Shown: positions 8,229 to 18,917, counted from the stretch's first letter. The stretch is DNA of 64,000 bases from a virus (IMGVR_UViG_3300032235_000776:27959-91958); one strand, 5' to 3'. The notes: generated by a model from the sequence alone, not told the origin. Numbers and translations are program-made.

Positions 8229-11200
8229 TGGATAGTTTAGATAACAGTGTAATAACGACCCTTAATGCCGGCATGATAAAAGATGTCGACCCTCAATTAT
8301 TAAAAGAGGGCCAATATACTCATGCAATTAATTCTCAATTAAACTCACACCTTGGTAACTTTTCTTTTATTCAAAATGAACCAGGTAATAGATTATGTCT
8401 TACTTTACCAAATAACCTACAGTTCTTAAATGCTATTGCACTTCAAAACTCAAGGTTTGCTATTCTGTCAACCAACTCAACTACTTCAGAAATAGGTATT
8501 TATGATAGTAGAACATGTACATATACTACAGTAGTTAATGATCCATGTTTAAACTTTCAAAAGACAAATATTCCAAAGGGTATATCAAAAGAAAATTATG
8601 ATTGCTCAGAGACTATTTATTTTGCCGACGATTTAAATCCAAATAGATTTTTAAATTTAGGCAACGTACCTTACAAGTATACTTTTGCAGATGATGCATG
8701 TAAAACAAAGATTTATACTACAGAGTTAGATTGTGATCAAATGTTAATTGATCAATTAATTAATGTCCCATGCGTTACAATATCTAAATCACAAGCCGGT
8801 GGTACATTAGTAAATGGTTCATACCAAGTATGTATGGCTTATTCTATTAATGGTCAAATTGTTACAAACTATTATAGTACTACAAATCCACAGCCTATAT
8901 TTACTCATGAGAATCTTGGACAAGCAATTGATGTAGAATTAACCAATCTTGATCCTGACTTTTCTGAGTATCAATTATTCTTAATTGCAACTGTAGCTCA
9001 ACAAACAACTGTTTACAAAGTTGGAACATATAATATTAACACTACTGCTGTTACTATATCAAGTATAACAGAGAATACAAACGTTCCCCTATCTGATTTA
9101 TTTTTACAAAAAGTAGTTTATACTACCTCAAGAGACATTATTTCTGTAGACAACAGAGCAATGTGGATTGGTGCTAAGACAAAAGTAGAATTAGATTATC
9201 AATTACTTGCAAATCAAGTAACTGCTAAATGGGTTGCATATGCTGTACCGGTAGACTATTATAAGAACGGAGGTTCTATAGTTGGTTACATGAGAGATGA
9301 AACCTATGCTTTTGGTCTTCAGTGGTTATATAACACAGGTGATTATTCACAAGTATATCCTTTGATAGGTAGAGCTGCTGTTCCAAGTGATAGAACTAAA
9401 ATAACAAATAAAGATGCATATGAATTTTTTGCAAAAAACTGTGAACCTGTTAAAGCCGTTGAAAGATGGCAAGCTTACAATACTGCTACAGGAGCCATTC
9501 CAGCCATACCTGCTTCAGATTGTAAGGAGTTTGTTGTTGCTACCGGCAACATGGCCTATGTAGAATCTACAGAAACCTATCCAAATAATACAGCACTCTA
9601 TGGTGATTTAGCATGTACACCAATTAGACACTTTAAATTTCCAGATGAATGTATCGTACCAAGAAAAGTAAATGGTAATGATACTCAGATGATTATACTG
9701 GGTATTCAGTTTGAAAATATCAAACACCCGGTAGATAGTAATGGAAATCCCCTTACCAATATAGTTGGTTATAGAATTGTAAGAAGTGACAGATCAAATA
9801 ACAAAACAATCCTTGGAAAAGGATTAATGTTCAATGCTGGAAAATACGATTTACCTGTATCAGATAAAACTACTATACCAGCTATTTATCCTAACTATCC
9901 ATTCAATGATTTAAGAACAGATAGTTTTCTTTCTAAGACTCCGGTAAAAGGAGGAACAAAAGAAAAAGGATACACTCCAATGGGAGAGTATCTTAATGAC
10001 TACTTCACTTTCCATTCTCCTTCATTCTCATTTGCTAAACCATCTTTTGGAACTGAGTTAGTAATTGAAGCAGAAAACTATGGCCAAACTCATAGTCAAT
10101 TTACAGATGTATATGGTCATCCTAAACATCAAATGCTTACTGATGTAGCTTTTATAGTTGCAGCATTACTTGGTATTGCAGAGGGACTATATGCTACAAA
10201 AGATAAAGAATGTGAAAGTATTGTACTTAAAATGATTAATAACGGTGTAACAGGTACACCCGGAACTAGTGCTGGTAGTCCTGCAATGGGGGCAATTATC
10301 ACTGGTTTAAATAATACTAAAACAACTTTAGATGCTACAAGAACTGCTGGTAATTCAGAGGTAGTTAATAATGCAATTAAATCAGCAGAAAAATCTGCAA
10401 TTGCAAGTGCTGTAGGTGCATTAATTACTCCAGGTTTAGGAGGAGAGGTAACATACACAAGTGAAAAATGTGATTCATTACTTTCATCACTTCCGGAAAT
10501 TTTAAAAATTGCAAATAGTGTTTATCTATTTTCATTTTATTTTCAACAAGGATTTCAAACTGCACTTAATGCAATTAGAAATTTTGGACAATTTCAACAA
10601 TATGCTCTACAAGTAAACTCACATTGTTACTACAACAATCATGCATGTGCAGTAGAAGGTAATAAAAGAAGATATATTGACAATGCAAATTACTTATATC
10701 CGGCAATGCAAGACTTTGAAGGATATAGAGTAAATAACTTTAGAAGAGAAAGTAGTGTATTATTTAAATTGAATGACACTATTAATCCTCCAAGTAATAA
10801 AGATACTTCTAGACAAACTTTAAAAGAATCACAGGCTTGTGATACATTTGAATTTAATGCACAAGCAAGTTCTTACTATGGTTCTATAAGACAAAAATTA
10901 CCTGCACAATATGGTCAAGTAAACTCTATAACTTGGTTAGACACAGGAGCTTGTCATGTAATTGGGACTATTCAAAAATCATATTCAAGTGGACCTGTCT
11001 TTGGTGGAGATACATATCTTAATAGATTTTCTGTTAAGAGACATATGCATTACTTTAACCAAAGTGAGTTTATGGAAAATGATGGTCATGAATTTAATTA
11101 TACAAATTATTATAATTTACCATATGCAAGGTATTGGATGAATACAGAAGCATTTGATATTTCATCATTAATATCTTTGGATCCTAAACTTCCAAATGAT

Positions 11201-12967
11201 TTACATAATTTTAGTAGATGTCATAAGAAGGGTAGAACATCTCAATTAAACTCTCCATTTATTATAAACAATGAGTATTTTTACTTATCAAATAATTCAG
11301 TAATTGATTTCTTTGTAGAGAGTGAAATAAATATTGACTATAGAGATTGGGAAGAACAACCATACTTAAGACACTATGACAGAGATATTTACAATGATTT
11401 AAATACATTATTCAGATCTGATTATCTTGAATATGACAATAGATATCTCTATGATAAATCTTTATCAAAGCAATTAACAGAAAACTATTGCATGACTCAG
11501 GATATTTATTTTGATAAATCTTTATCACAAACTTGTTTCTCAAATTATCCTAATAGAGTATATTGGTCATTACCATATTATAAAGAGCAAATTAAAGATA
11601 GTTGGGGATTTTATTTACCTGGAAACTATTTTGATTTTCCAGGTGTAGCCGGTAAATTAACAGGTGCCAAAGCACTTAACAGAACTAATATATTCTTCTT
11701 ATTTGAAGAGTCTGCTCCTTATTTACATCTTGCTCAGGATACGTTAGAATTAGACTCTGGCCTTAAAGTAACAATTGGAGATGGTGGGTTATTTGCAAAT
11801 CCTCCGGCTCCTATAATGAATACAGATGTTAAATATGGTAACTGTGAATCCAGATTTGCATTAACCAATACCCAACATGGATTATTCTATGCATCTATTA
11901 GACAAGGTAGAATATTTAATGTACAAGCCGGTGGAGGATTAAAAGAAATTTCTCTTGGAGGTATGTCATTCTGGTTTAAGAAAAACATGCCTTATAAATT
12001 ACTTAAGGACTTCCCTAACTACCCATATACCGATAATACTATTATTGGTGTAGGATATCAATCGGCATATGACAATACTGATGAAATCTATTATCTAACA
12101 AAGAAAGATTATAAATTAAGATCTGACTTAGAAGGAACAGCTATCTATGATGTAGCTACCAATAGATTTAGATATACAGTAAGAGGAGTAACTTATACAA
12201 TTAAACTTAGCGATCCAGATTATTTTGATGATGCATCATGGACAATATCTTACTCACCTAAAACAGAGACTTGGATTTCATTTCATGACTGGCACCCAAA
12301 TTCTTTACTCCAGGAAGAAACTAAATTCTGCAGTATCATAACTCCTACAACCGGATCATCAAGTTTATGGAGACATAATGATAGATGCGATGCATACTCT
12401 AATTTTTACAATACTCAATATCCATGGGAAGTAGAATACGTAGTAAATAACGGAATGAAAACTTCTTCTTTACAAAGTATAGAGTACTCATTGGAGTGTT
12501 ACAAATATTACAATGACTGTGATGATAACCATCACCTACTTGATTATAACTTTAATGAAGCTATTATTTCTAATACCGAACAAGTATCTGGTTTATTAAA
12601 ATTAAACCTCCAGGCAAAAAATCAAATGTCTGCAGTGCTTGCTTTTCCAAAAATAAATACTAACTTTATAGATATAGAATATAGTAAAGTAGAACAGAAG
12701 TATAGATTCAATCAATTCTGGGATATTACCAGAGACAGAGGAGAATTCACCGGCAATACAATACAGACATTTATTACAGATGCTGATGGATATCACTCAG
12801 TAATTAATCCTACTTATGTAGATTACAACAAGGCTCCTTTCCAAAGAAAGAAATTCAGACATAACTGGCAAAAAGTTATGCTAAGAAGAACTCACACTGC
12901 GGATGAAGTACAGCCTAAAATGATTCTTAAATTTAATAATAATAAACAAATAATATCACCACGATGA
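8228..12967 (+). CDS. Muzzle / tail stabilisation protein (1579 aa)
   Basis: A very large protein whose N-terminus (NAGMIKDVDPQLLKEGQYTHAINSQL... with IQNEPGN) is the hallmark I know from crAss-like muzzle or tail-stabilisation proteins. It consists mainly of beta-strands rich in Tyr, Asn and Asp, with few charged helices. A small helical, Ala/Gly-rich insertion at about residues 640-770 contains a hydrophobic stretch near its start. The protein is expected to form the distal part of the short tail and to close the channel until adsorption. It follows the ring-protein genes. Its stop overlaps the start of the ferritin gene by four bases, which couples their translation. Confidence 0.75.
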   Translation: MDSLDNSVITTLNAGMIKDVDPQLLKEGQYTHAINSQLNSHLGNFSFIQNEPGNRLCLTLPNNLQFLNAIALQNSRFAILSTNSTTSEIGIYDSRTCTYTTVVNDPCLNFQKTNIPKGISKENYDCSETIYFADDLNPNRFLNLGNVPYKYTFADDACKTKIYTTELDCDQMLIDQLINVPCVTISKSQAGGTLVNGSYQVCMAYSINGQIVTNYYSTTNPQPIFTHENLGQAIDVELTNLDPDFSEYQLFLIATVAQQTTVYKVGTYNINTTAVTISSITENTNVPLSDLFLQKVVYTTSRDIISVDNRAMWIGAKTKVELDYQLLANQVTAKWVAYAVPVDYYKNGGSIVGYMRDETYAFGLQWLYNTGDYSQVYPLIGRAAVPSDRTKITNKDAYEFFAKNCEPVKAVERWQAYNTATGAIPAIPASDCKEFVVATGNMAYVESTETYPNNTALYGDLACTPIRHFKFPDECIVPRKVNGNDTQMIILGIQFENIKHPVDSNGNPLTNIVGYRIVRSDRSNNKTILGKGLMFNAGKYDLPVSDKTTIPAIYPNYPFNDLRTDSFLSKTPVKGGTKEKGYTPMGEYLNDYFTFHSPSFSFAKPSFGTELVIEAENYGQTHSQFTDVYGHPKHQMLTDVAFIVAALLGIAEGLYATKDKECESIVLKMINNGVTGTPGTSAGSPAMGAIITGLNNTKTTLDATRTAGNSEVVNNAIKSAEKSAIASAVGALITPGLGGEVTYTSEKCDSLLSSLPEILKIANSVYLFSFYFQQGFQTALNAIRNFGQFQQYALQVNSHCYYNNHACAVEGNKRRYIDNANYLYPAMQDFEGYRVNNFRRESSVLFKLNDTINPPSNKDTSRQTLKESQACDTFEFNAQASSYYGSIRQKLPAQYGQVNSITWLDTGACHVIGTIQKSYSSGPVFGGDTYLNRFSVKRHMHYFNQSEFMENDGHEFNYTNYYNLPYARYWMNTEAFDISSLISLDPKLPNDLHNFSRCHKKGRTSQLNSPFIINNEYFYLSNNSVIDFFVESEINIDYRDWEEQPYLRHYDRDIYNDLNTLFRSDYLEYDNRYLYDKSLSKQLTENYCMTQDIYFDKSLSQTCFSNYPNRVYWSLPYYKEQIKDSWGFYLPGNYFDFPGVAGKLTGAKALNRTNIFFLFEESAPYLHLAQDTLELDSGLKVTIGDGGLFANPPAPIMNTDVKYGNCESRFALTNTQHGLFYASIRQGRIFNVQAGGGLKEISLGGMSFWFKKNMPYKLLKDFPNYPYTDNTIIGVGYQSAYDNTDEIYYLTKKDYKLRSDLEGTAIYDVATNRFRYTVRGVTYTIKLSDPDYFDDASWTISYSPKTETWISFHDWHPNSLLQEETKFCSIITPTTGSSSLWRHNDRCDAYSNFYNTQYPWEVEYVVNNGMKTSSLQSIEYSLECYKYYNDCDDNHHLLDYNFNEAIISNTEQVSGLLKLNLQAKNQMSAVLAFPKINTNFIDIEYSKVEQKYRFNQFWDITRDRGEFTGNTIQTFITDADGYHSVINPTYVDYNKAPFQRKKFRHNWQKVMLRRTHTADEVQPKMILKFNNNKQIISPR

Positions 12968-13488
12968 AAACTTTAAAAAGGATTCTAAAAAATTCATCTA
13001 CAGTAATCACACCTAAGATTGTAGATTTACTGAATTACAGAATTGAACAAGAGGAATATTCTTCTCGTATGTACTTAGCAATGTCTATGTATCTTAATGA
13101 TAAAGGTTACATGGGTGCTGCAAAACTTTGGAAAAAATACTCCGATGAAGAAATGACTCATGCACATTTAGCATATGAGTTTCTTTTAGATATGGGTATT
13201 CAACCTAAGGTACCGGCACTTAAAGCACCACCACAAGATTTTGAAGGACTTGTAGATATTGTATACCAATCTTATGATCATGAGATTGAAGTATACAACC
13301 AATGTTCTGAATTAGCAAAAGTAGCTATGTCAGAAGGAAACATGATGCTATATCCTTTAGCTCTGAGATTAACCGGAGAGCAACAAGAAGAACTTGGTAA
13401 ATTACAAAACTGGATTGACAAAATTGAAACCTTCGGACAAGAGCCTATGCTATTAAGAGAACTTGACGAAGAAATGGGTGAAGCATAA
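12964..13488 (+). CDS. Non-haem ferritin
   Basis: 174 residues with the four-helix ferritin pattern. All six ferroxidase ligands align with E. coli FtnA: E30 (FtnA E17), E63 and H66 in EEMTH, E107 in YDHE, Q140 and E143 in EQQEE. The conserved Tyr is Y37 (FtnA Y24). The family oxidises Fe(II) with oxygen or peroxide and stores the iron in a 24-subunit shell. The phage protein has about 13 extra basic residues at the N-terminus (MKTLKRILKN) that resemble the start of the next gene product. It overlaps the muzzle gene by four bases and the next gene by one, so it belongs to the virion operon. An enzymatically competent ferritin is well supported; its role in the phage is unknown. Confidence 0.92.
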   Translation: MKTLKRILKNSSTVITPKIVDLLNYRIEQEEYSSRMYLAMSMYLNDKGYMGAAKLWKKYSDEEMTHAHLAYEFLLDMGIQPKVPALKAPPQDFEGLVDIVYQSYDHEIEVYNQCSELAKVAMSEGNMMLYPLALRLTGEQQEELGKLQNWIDKIETFGQEPMLLRELDEEMGEA

Positions 13489-16400
13489 TGAAAAAATTAA
13501 AAAGAGAGATCCCAAAAAACTACTCTTTTTTGGATCTAGTAGCTCCTAGCTATAATCGTGTAAAAATAACTCCTAAATTTGTAGAGGGAGGAGGTACGCC
13601 TATTAAAATGACAGAGCCTACTATGTTTATGCCTCCTCAATCTTTAAACTCAGGTCAGCCAGCATTATTAAATAGTACCAATGAATTTGATTGGAATAAA
13701 CAACGTTTAATAGATCCAGGCAATGCTTTATGGAATGAACATAAAAAGTTATATCCAAATCATAAAGATGGATCAAAATATCATGAGTATTTTTTATGTA
13801 ATTTAAATCCAGATATGTGTGGAGGACCAAATCCACAATTTAGAAATATTAGAAATTCACAAAACCCTGAAATCCAACAACTTGTAAATGAGTTAGATCC
13901 TTTATTTGATAAACCTGATAAAAATTATAGCTATACTTTAGAACAAGCTTTAAGTAGTAGAGCTAGACAATACTATAACAAAGAAGTAGGTTTAGATGCT
14001 GATGAAGTTTTAAATAAATTAAATAAAACAAATTTAACAAGTGATCAACAACAAAAACTACAAAGACTGTATGATTTGTCCCTTAAAGATTCAGGAAATG
14101 AAATTGTATATAATCCAAAAGAAACCAATCCTTATGCTCAATATACTGTAAACTGGAAATCACCATCTCAATGGAATTACCAAAACAAAGCTGCTAAATT
14201 CTATAATGACCAAGAAGCATTTGCAACAGGAATGGACGCTTGGAATAATAGGAATTTAAATACTGATACTGTGCCAAATATTCAAGCACCAGTTGTCAAT
14301 ACACCAACTCCGATTACACCAAAGGTAAATCCAATTAATTTACCTCAAATGCAGTTTCCAAATATGCAATCTAGTAACTTAGAACCTATAGACGATACTA
14401 GAAATACATCTTTAAGAGATTTCAATCCATTTGGAACTCCACAAATTACACCACAAGTACCAAATACTATTGCTACTAATAAAACTACATATCCTATATC
14501 TTTACCTAATTCTCCATTAAATCCAAATTATAAACCACCTGTAAACTCCGGATTTAGTATGACAAATCCATATGATTCTAGTAAAACATATGCAGGAGAT
14601 TGGTTAAATAGATTTAAAGAAACAGAGCGTAATAATAATCCAGAACTATCTCAGGATGAAATAGATAGAATTACTGCGGAAGATAATGCTTTAAATAATA
14701 TTATAGATAGTAACTATGGATTTAATTCTTCTAGTATGCCAAGGGTTAATGAAAATATATCTAATAACCAACTTGCAAATCTTCCTAATCAAAATCAATG
14801 GTCAAATTTACAAGAACCATTACCAGTTCAAAGACCTTCTGAATATGCAGATCCACAGCAAGCAATTATAGGAAGTATTAAAACTGATTTTAAACCAGCA
14901 GATCCTGCAAGTGCAACTTTAGAAAAAACTAAAGACAAAACAGATTCTACAAAAGGATTCAATTATAAAAGGGCTGCTAGAGTTGGAGCATTTAATGCAG
15001 GGTTAAATCTTGCAGGAAACATGTATAACATGTCTAGAATGAGAAATCAAGAAAACTTTAATAGTTTTATTACTCAACAACCAGAAGCTATTTATCCAAA
15101 TAAGAGAATGCTCTATGGGGATAAATCTATGTTTGCAGAATATGGTGGAGAATTTATAAAATATGAAGGGGGAGGAAGTTGGACTGATTATCTAAATCCA
15201 ATGAATTGGGGAGTAGAGGATTATAGTGAATATTCTAAATTTGCTAATGCATATAGAACAGCAAAATCAAATGGTAAGGAAGAATTTCTCTGGAATGGAA
15301 AACGTTATAATACTAAATATGCAGGTACTCCAAGACAAGAAATAGGAATGTATGGGGCAAATGGAAAAAAAGTAAGTCCTAAACAAATGAATAATCCATA
15401 TTTAGTTAACTATTACACTCCAAAATTAGGATATTATTTACCAGGACATATAGAGGCAGCAAATAGAGAAGGGTATGCGGTTAATAATTCATCTAATGGA
15501 AATTCTTCATTTGGAATAGATCCTGCATATGAACCACATAAAGGTAAAAGTTCTTATTTTGTGTATGGGGCTGACTCTGCAAAATTTAGAAACACAGTTA
15601 GTAACTTACCAATGGGAGATTATCAATATCTTTTTGATGAAGAGGAATTAAAAGCTAATAAATTTAATACAGGAAAATCAACATGGAATTTATTAACAAA
15701 TAACTGCGCTGATGGTGTATGTGATGCTTTTGGAATACCTAAATCAGGTAAAGTAACACATCCAGTTTCTACTCTAAGTAAAATATCTAATAAGTATCCT
15801 ACTTTAAATATAACAGGAAGAGATATGGAAACATATGAAAATAAAATAAAAGAATATATAAAAGCAGATAAAAATAATATTTTAAAACAAAGTGAATACT
15901 TTTTAGGTATTGTTAACTCTCCAGAATTTGTAAATGGTAACTCTTCTTATAGAAAGAAAGTTATAAGCGCTATTCAAGATTCTTTACATAAGTCAGGTTA
16001 TAGTTTACCTAATTCACAAAAATCAAATGGTACATTTGATGGAATTATGGGACCAGAAACACAGACTGCGTTACAGAAATATAATCAACAAAGTTCAAAG
16101 AAAAAAGAAAATGGAGGAGAATACCAGGATGAAGATCTTATAGATATATCACATTTAATTCAATTCAAAAAAGGTGGTATTTATATTAAGCCGGAAAACA
16201 AAGGTAAGTTTACCGCATGGGCCCAATCTCACGGAATGTCCGTACAAGAAGCAGCTTCTCATGTAATGGCAAATAAAGAAAAGTATTCTTCTACCACGGT
16301 TAAACGTGCAAACTTTGCAAAAAATGCATCTAAATGGAAACATGAAGATGGTGGACAATATTCTTATGGTGGTCATTATATTCCAATGGATGTTCCATAT

Positions 16401-16685
16401 CTTGCAGGTAAGTTTGTTCCTAACCCAATTGATTTACAAGAATTTAAAAAGGGTGGAATGATTAAGCGTGCAGATGGTTCATATTCTAAAAGAGGATTAT
16501 GGGATAATATCAGAGCTAACAAAGGTTCCGGTAAAAAGCCAACCAAAGAAATGCTTAAGCAAGAAAGAAAAATTAAAAAAGGTTACAAAGCAGGAGGTGA
16601 ATACATGGAAGGTAATGAGTATGAAATCTCTGGAGTAGAATTAGAAAGATTAAGATCTTTAGGATACGATGTAGAAATAATATGA
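13488..16685 (+). CDS. Virion cargo protein with papain-like and peptidoglycan-binding domains (1065 aa)
   Basis: Residues 1-480 are Asn/Pro/Gln-rich and of low complexity. Residues 550-780 look like a circularly permuted papain-like (NlpC/P60 or LRAT type) domain: H654 precedes the putative catalytic C740 in NNCADGVC. Residues 823-867 match a peptidoglycan-binding repeat (FDGIMGPETQTALQKY). The C-terminal 200 residues carry KKGG-type segments with GGxY motifs and a tag shared with the next protein. Such proteins typically degrade or bind cell wall during genome entry, so I infer a virion-borne lysin. Catalysis could instead act on phage proteins. The start ATG overlaps the ferritin stop (TAATG) and the stop overlaps the next ATG. 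Confidence 0.65.
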   Translation: MKKLKREIPKNYSFLDLVAPSYNRVKITPKFVEGGGTPIKMTEPTMFMPPQSLNSGQPALLNSTNEFDWNKQRLIDPGNALWNEHKKLYPNHKDGSKYHEYFLCNLNPDMCGGPNPQFRNIRNSQNPEIQQLVNELDPLFDKPDKNYSYTLEQALSSRARQYYNKEVGLDADEVLNKLNKTNLTSDQQQKLQRLYDLSLKDSGNEIVYNPKETNPYAQYTVNWKSPSQWNYQNKAAKFYNDQEAFATGMDAWNNRNLNTDTVPNIQAPVVNTPTPITPKVNPINLPQMQFPNMQSSNLEPIDDTRNTSLRDFNPFGTPQITPQVPNTIATNKTTYPISLPNSPLNPNYKPPVNSGFSMTNPYDSSKTYAGDWLNRFKETERNNNPELSQDEIDRITAEDNALNNIIDSNYGFNSSSMPRVNENISNNQLANLPNQNQWSNLQEPLPVQRPSEYADPQQAIIGSIKTDFKPADPASATLEKTKDKTDSTKGFNYKRAARVGAFNAGLNLAGNMYNMSRMRNQENFNSFITQQPEAIYPNKRMLYGDKSMFAEYGGEFIKYEGGGSWTDYLNPMNWGVEDYSEYSKFANAYRTAKSNGKEEFLWNGKRYNTKYAGTPRQEIGMYGANGKKVSPKQMNNPYLVNYYTPKLGYYLPGHIEAANREGYAVNNSSNGNSSFGIDPAYEPHKGKSSYFVYGADSAKFRNTVSNLPMGDYQYLFDEEELKANKFNTGKSTWNLLTNNCADGVCDAFGIPKSGKVTHPVSTLSKISNKYPTLNITGRDMETYENKIKEYIKADKNNILKQSEYFLGIVNSPEFVNGNSSYRKKVISAIQDSLHKSGYSLPNSQKSNGTFDGIMGPETQTALQKYNQQSSKKKENGGEYQDEDLIDISHLIQFKKGGIYIKPENKGKFTAWAQSHGMSVQEAASHVMANKEKYSSTTVKRANFAKNASKWKHEDGGQYSYGGHYIPMDVPYLAGKFVPNPIDLQEFKKGGMIKRADGSYSKRGLWDNIRANKGSGKKPTKEMLKQERKIKKGYKAGGEYMEGNEYEISGVELERLRSLGYDVEII

Positions 16686-18910
16686 AAAAACTTAAGAAAC
16701 CCAATATTAGAATAGTAGATCACAAGGATGGTGGAATGTCATTCTTTGCAGAAGGTGGAGAAACAGAAAATCCTCCTAAATTATATCCTAACCCTAGTTT
16801 AACATGGGCAAAAGATGTACAAGAATTTGTAAAATCCCAGGATGCTAGAAAAAAAGCTGAAGAAATTGCAAAAGCAGAAGCTGCTAAAACTGCTAATTCT
16901 ACAGAAAGATTTAAACAAAAACCAATTCTAAAAACAGGTAAAACAACAGCATCGGATAATGCAAGAGTAGTGGATCAACAAATAGTAAATCCATATACCC
17001 CAGAAGAATTTGATTATTTTAAAGAAAATAATATCCCAAAAGAATTATATCCATATTATAAAAAACAACTTGATACTTGGAAACAAGGAGATATACAAGA
17101 AGCAGCTAATATAGTCCAAAGAAGAAAAGATGTTGCCGAACAAGCAAAAAAAGATATTGCTAAAGGGCTATATACACAAGCAGTAGCAGAAGATTTATCC
17201 AATGCATACAGAGCATTTCCAGATGATGCAAATAGTTTTTTTGATAATTATATAAATCCTTTTCAACGTGTTTTTAATCCACTTGGAAATATATCTGGAC
17301 ATTTTGCAAGTAATGCAGGACCAATTAATCCATTAGGTTTAGCAATGGATGTTATACCTGCAGCATTGGATATAGCAGGATTAAAAGGAACACAAAGTTT
17401 ATTTAAACCACTTGCAAAAGGTATAAAAAATACTACAACAGGATTTGGAAAAAATGCAGTTAGGTTTAGAAACAACTTACTATCTAATATGGATAGAAGA
17501 CTTACAAATTTTGATAGTGATATTAGTGATGCTGTTTCAAGATATAATAGAAATAGAGTTACTACTATAAATCAACCTAATTTAGAACAAATAAGAAGTG
17601 CATTTCACAATAGAGAAAGAATTTTAAGACCAGAGGAAATAGAACTTATAAACCGTAATGGAGTTGGAATAAGGAGTAATTATGTTTCTACGGATAATAT
17701 TCAATATAATCCGGAAGTTTTTAGAACTAGAGAAAACATTCATACAAATAATCTAAATCAATTAAATTTAGATTCTATTAGTAGACCATTTAATATTTCA
17801 GATGTTATAGATAATGTAAAACCAAAAGTTAGAAATAGATCAGGATTAACAAAAGATGAAGTATTGGAAAAAGCAAATCCTACCAATAAAGATAATATAT
17901 CCAAAATGTCTGAATCACAGTTTGAAAAAACTGTATTAAAACCAAATGGAGAATTAGAAGAATATCAAAATATTATTGAAAATCCATTTGTTGGGAAAAA
18001 TAGTATTTATCCTTTAAACAATGATGATTACGTAGAATTATTTAATTCTAAATTAGATACACTTAATGATATTATAGCTCGTAATAATACATCTGGAATT
18101 GAATATAGAGTTTCAAAATTACAACCTCATGGTGTATTACAATTTGAAACTCCTGCACAAACAATAAAACAAAACATTCCTAATATTAAATATCAAGAAT
18201 TACAAAATTTAAATAAAACAAATAAAAACTTATTAGAAGATTTAAATTACTTAAAAAATAATCCAGATCCTAATGATCCTTGGTATTCAAAAGCACTTGA
18301 TTCTCTAAATAAAAGAATAGAAAAAAATAATAAACTTGTAGAAGAACTTAAAAATGAGCCGGAATATTTATTACAAGATGTAAATATTCCTGCTGGAAAA
18401 AAAGCATGGGGAGTAAATATAAATCCAGGAGAATGGGAAGGAAATGTAGAAGATATTACAAACAAAAGCTACTTAAGAAGAATTCCTGGATTAGAAATGA
18501 ATAATGCTTCTGCTGGGATATTTCCAGATGGTGTAGTAAGAAGAGGAACAAAAGCATATGATTCTATAAATGAATACCTTAAATTATTTAATTTGGGTAG
18601 AGTTAAACCAGGTTTTAATTCTCAGACAGAATATTCTAAAGGATTATGGGAAAATGCTATAAAATCAGGAAAAGCAGTAGGATACTTTAATGATCCTAGC
18701 ACAGTATATGGTTCAATGAAAACAATAGCACCAATTATTGGAGGAGGTCTAATGTACAATTATTTAAATCCAAGTAATACTCCACAAGAAGAATTAGGAG
18801 GAGGAATACAACTTTCAAATAGAATGTATGAGGAAGGCGGAGAGTATGAACTATCCCAAGAAGAAATAGATAGACTTAAGTCACAAGGGTATGACTTAGA
18901 GTTATTATAA
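16682..18910 (+). CDS. Virion cargo-type protein, unknown function (742 aa)
   Basis: The N-terminus is basic (MKKLKKPNIRIV) and followed by GGMSFFAEGGE. A helical Lys/Gln-rich region follows, then a weakly hydrophobic stretch at about 215-236, an Asn/Arg-rich linker, a coiled-coil-like region near 500-560, and a globular C-terminal domain at about 560-700. The last 25 residues nearly duplicate the C-terminus of the preceding protein. No catalytic motif is visible. Its ATG overlaps the upstream stop. The shared tags with the 1065-residue protein suggest that both are handled by the same assembly or processing machinery. Confidence 0.6.
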   Translation: MKKLKKPNIRIVDHKDGGMSFFAEGGETENPPKLYPNPSLTWAKDVQEFVKSQDARKKAEEIAKAEAAKTANSTERFKQKPILKTGKTTASDNARVVDQQIVNPYTPEEFDYFKENNIPKELYPYYKKQLDTWKQGDIQEAANIVQRRKDVAEQAKKDIAKGLYTQAVAEDLSNAYRAFPDDANSFFDNYINPFQRVFNPLGNISGHFASNAGPINPLGLAMDVIPAALDIAGLKGTQSLFKPLAKGIKNTTTGFGKNAVRFRNNLLSNMDRRLTNFDSDISDAVSRYNRNRVTTINQPNLEQIRSAFHNRERILRPEEIELINRNGVGIRSNYVSTDNIQYNPEVFRTRENIHTNNLNQLNLDSISRPFNISDVIDNVKPKVRNRSGLTKDEVLEKANPTNKDNISKMSESQFEKTVLKPNGELEEYQNIIENPFVGKNSIYPLNNDDYVELFNSKLDTLNDIIARNNTSGIEYRVSKLQPHGVLQFETPAQTIKQNIPNIKYQELQNLNKTNKNLLEDLNYLKNNPDPNDPWYSKALDSLNKRIEKNNKLVEELKNEPEYLLQDVNIPAGKKAWGVNINPGEWEGNVEDITNKSYLRRIPGLEMNNASAGIFPDGVVRRGTKAYDSINEYLKLFNLGRVKPGFNSQTEYSKGLWENAIKSGKAVGYFNDPSTVYGSMKTIAPIIGGGLMYNYLNPSNTPQEELGGGIQLSNRMYEEGGEYELSQEEIDRLKSQGYDLELL

Positions 18911-18917
18911 AGAATGC

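Noticed and set aside
10129-10458. 109-codon minus-strand frame in the muzzle gene
   Set aside because: It is the hydrophobic shadow of the Ala/Gly-rich insertion in the sense frame.
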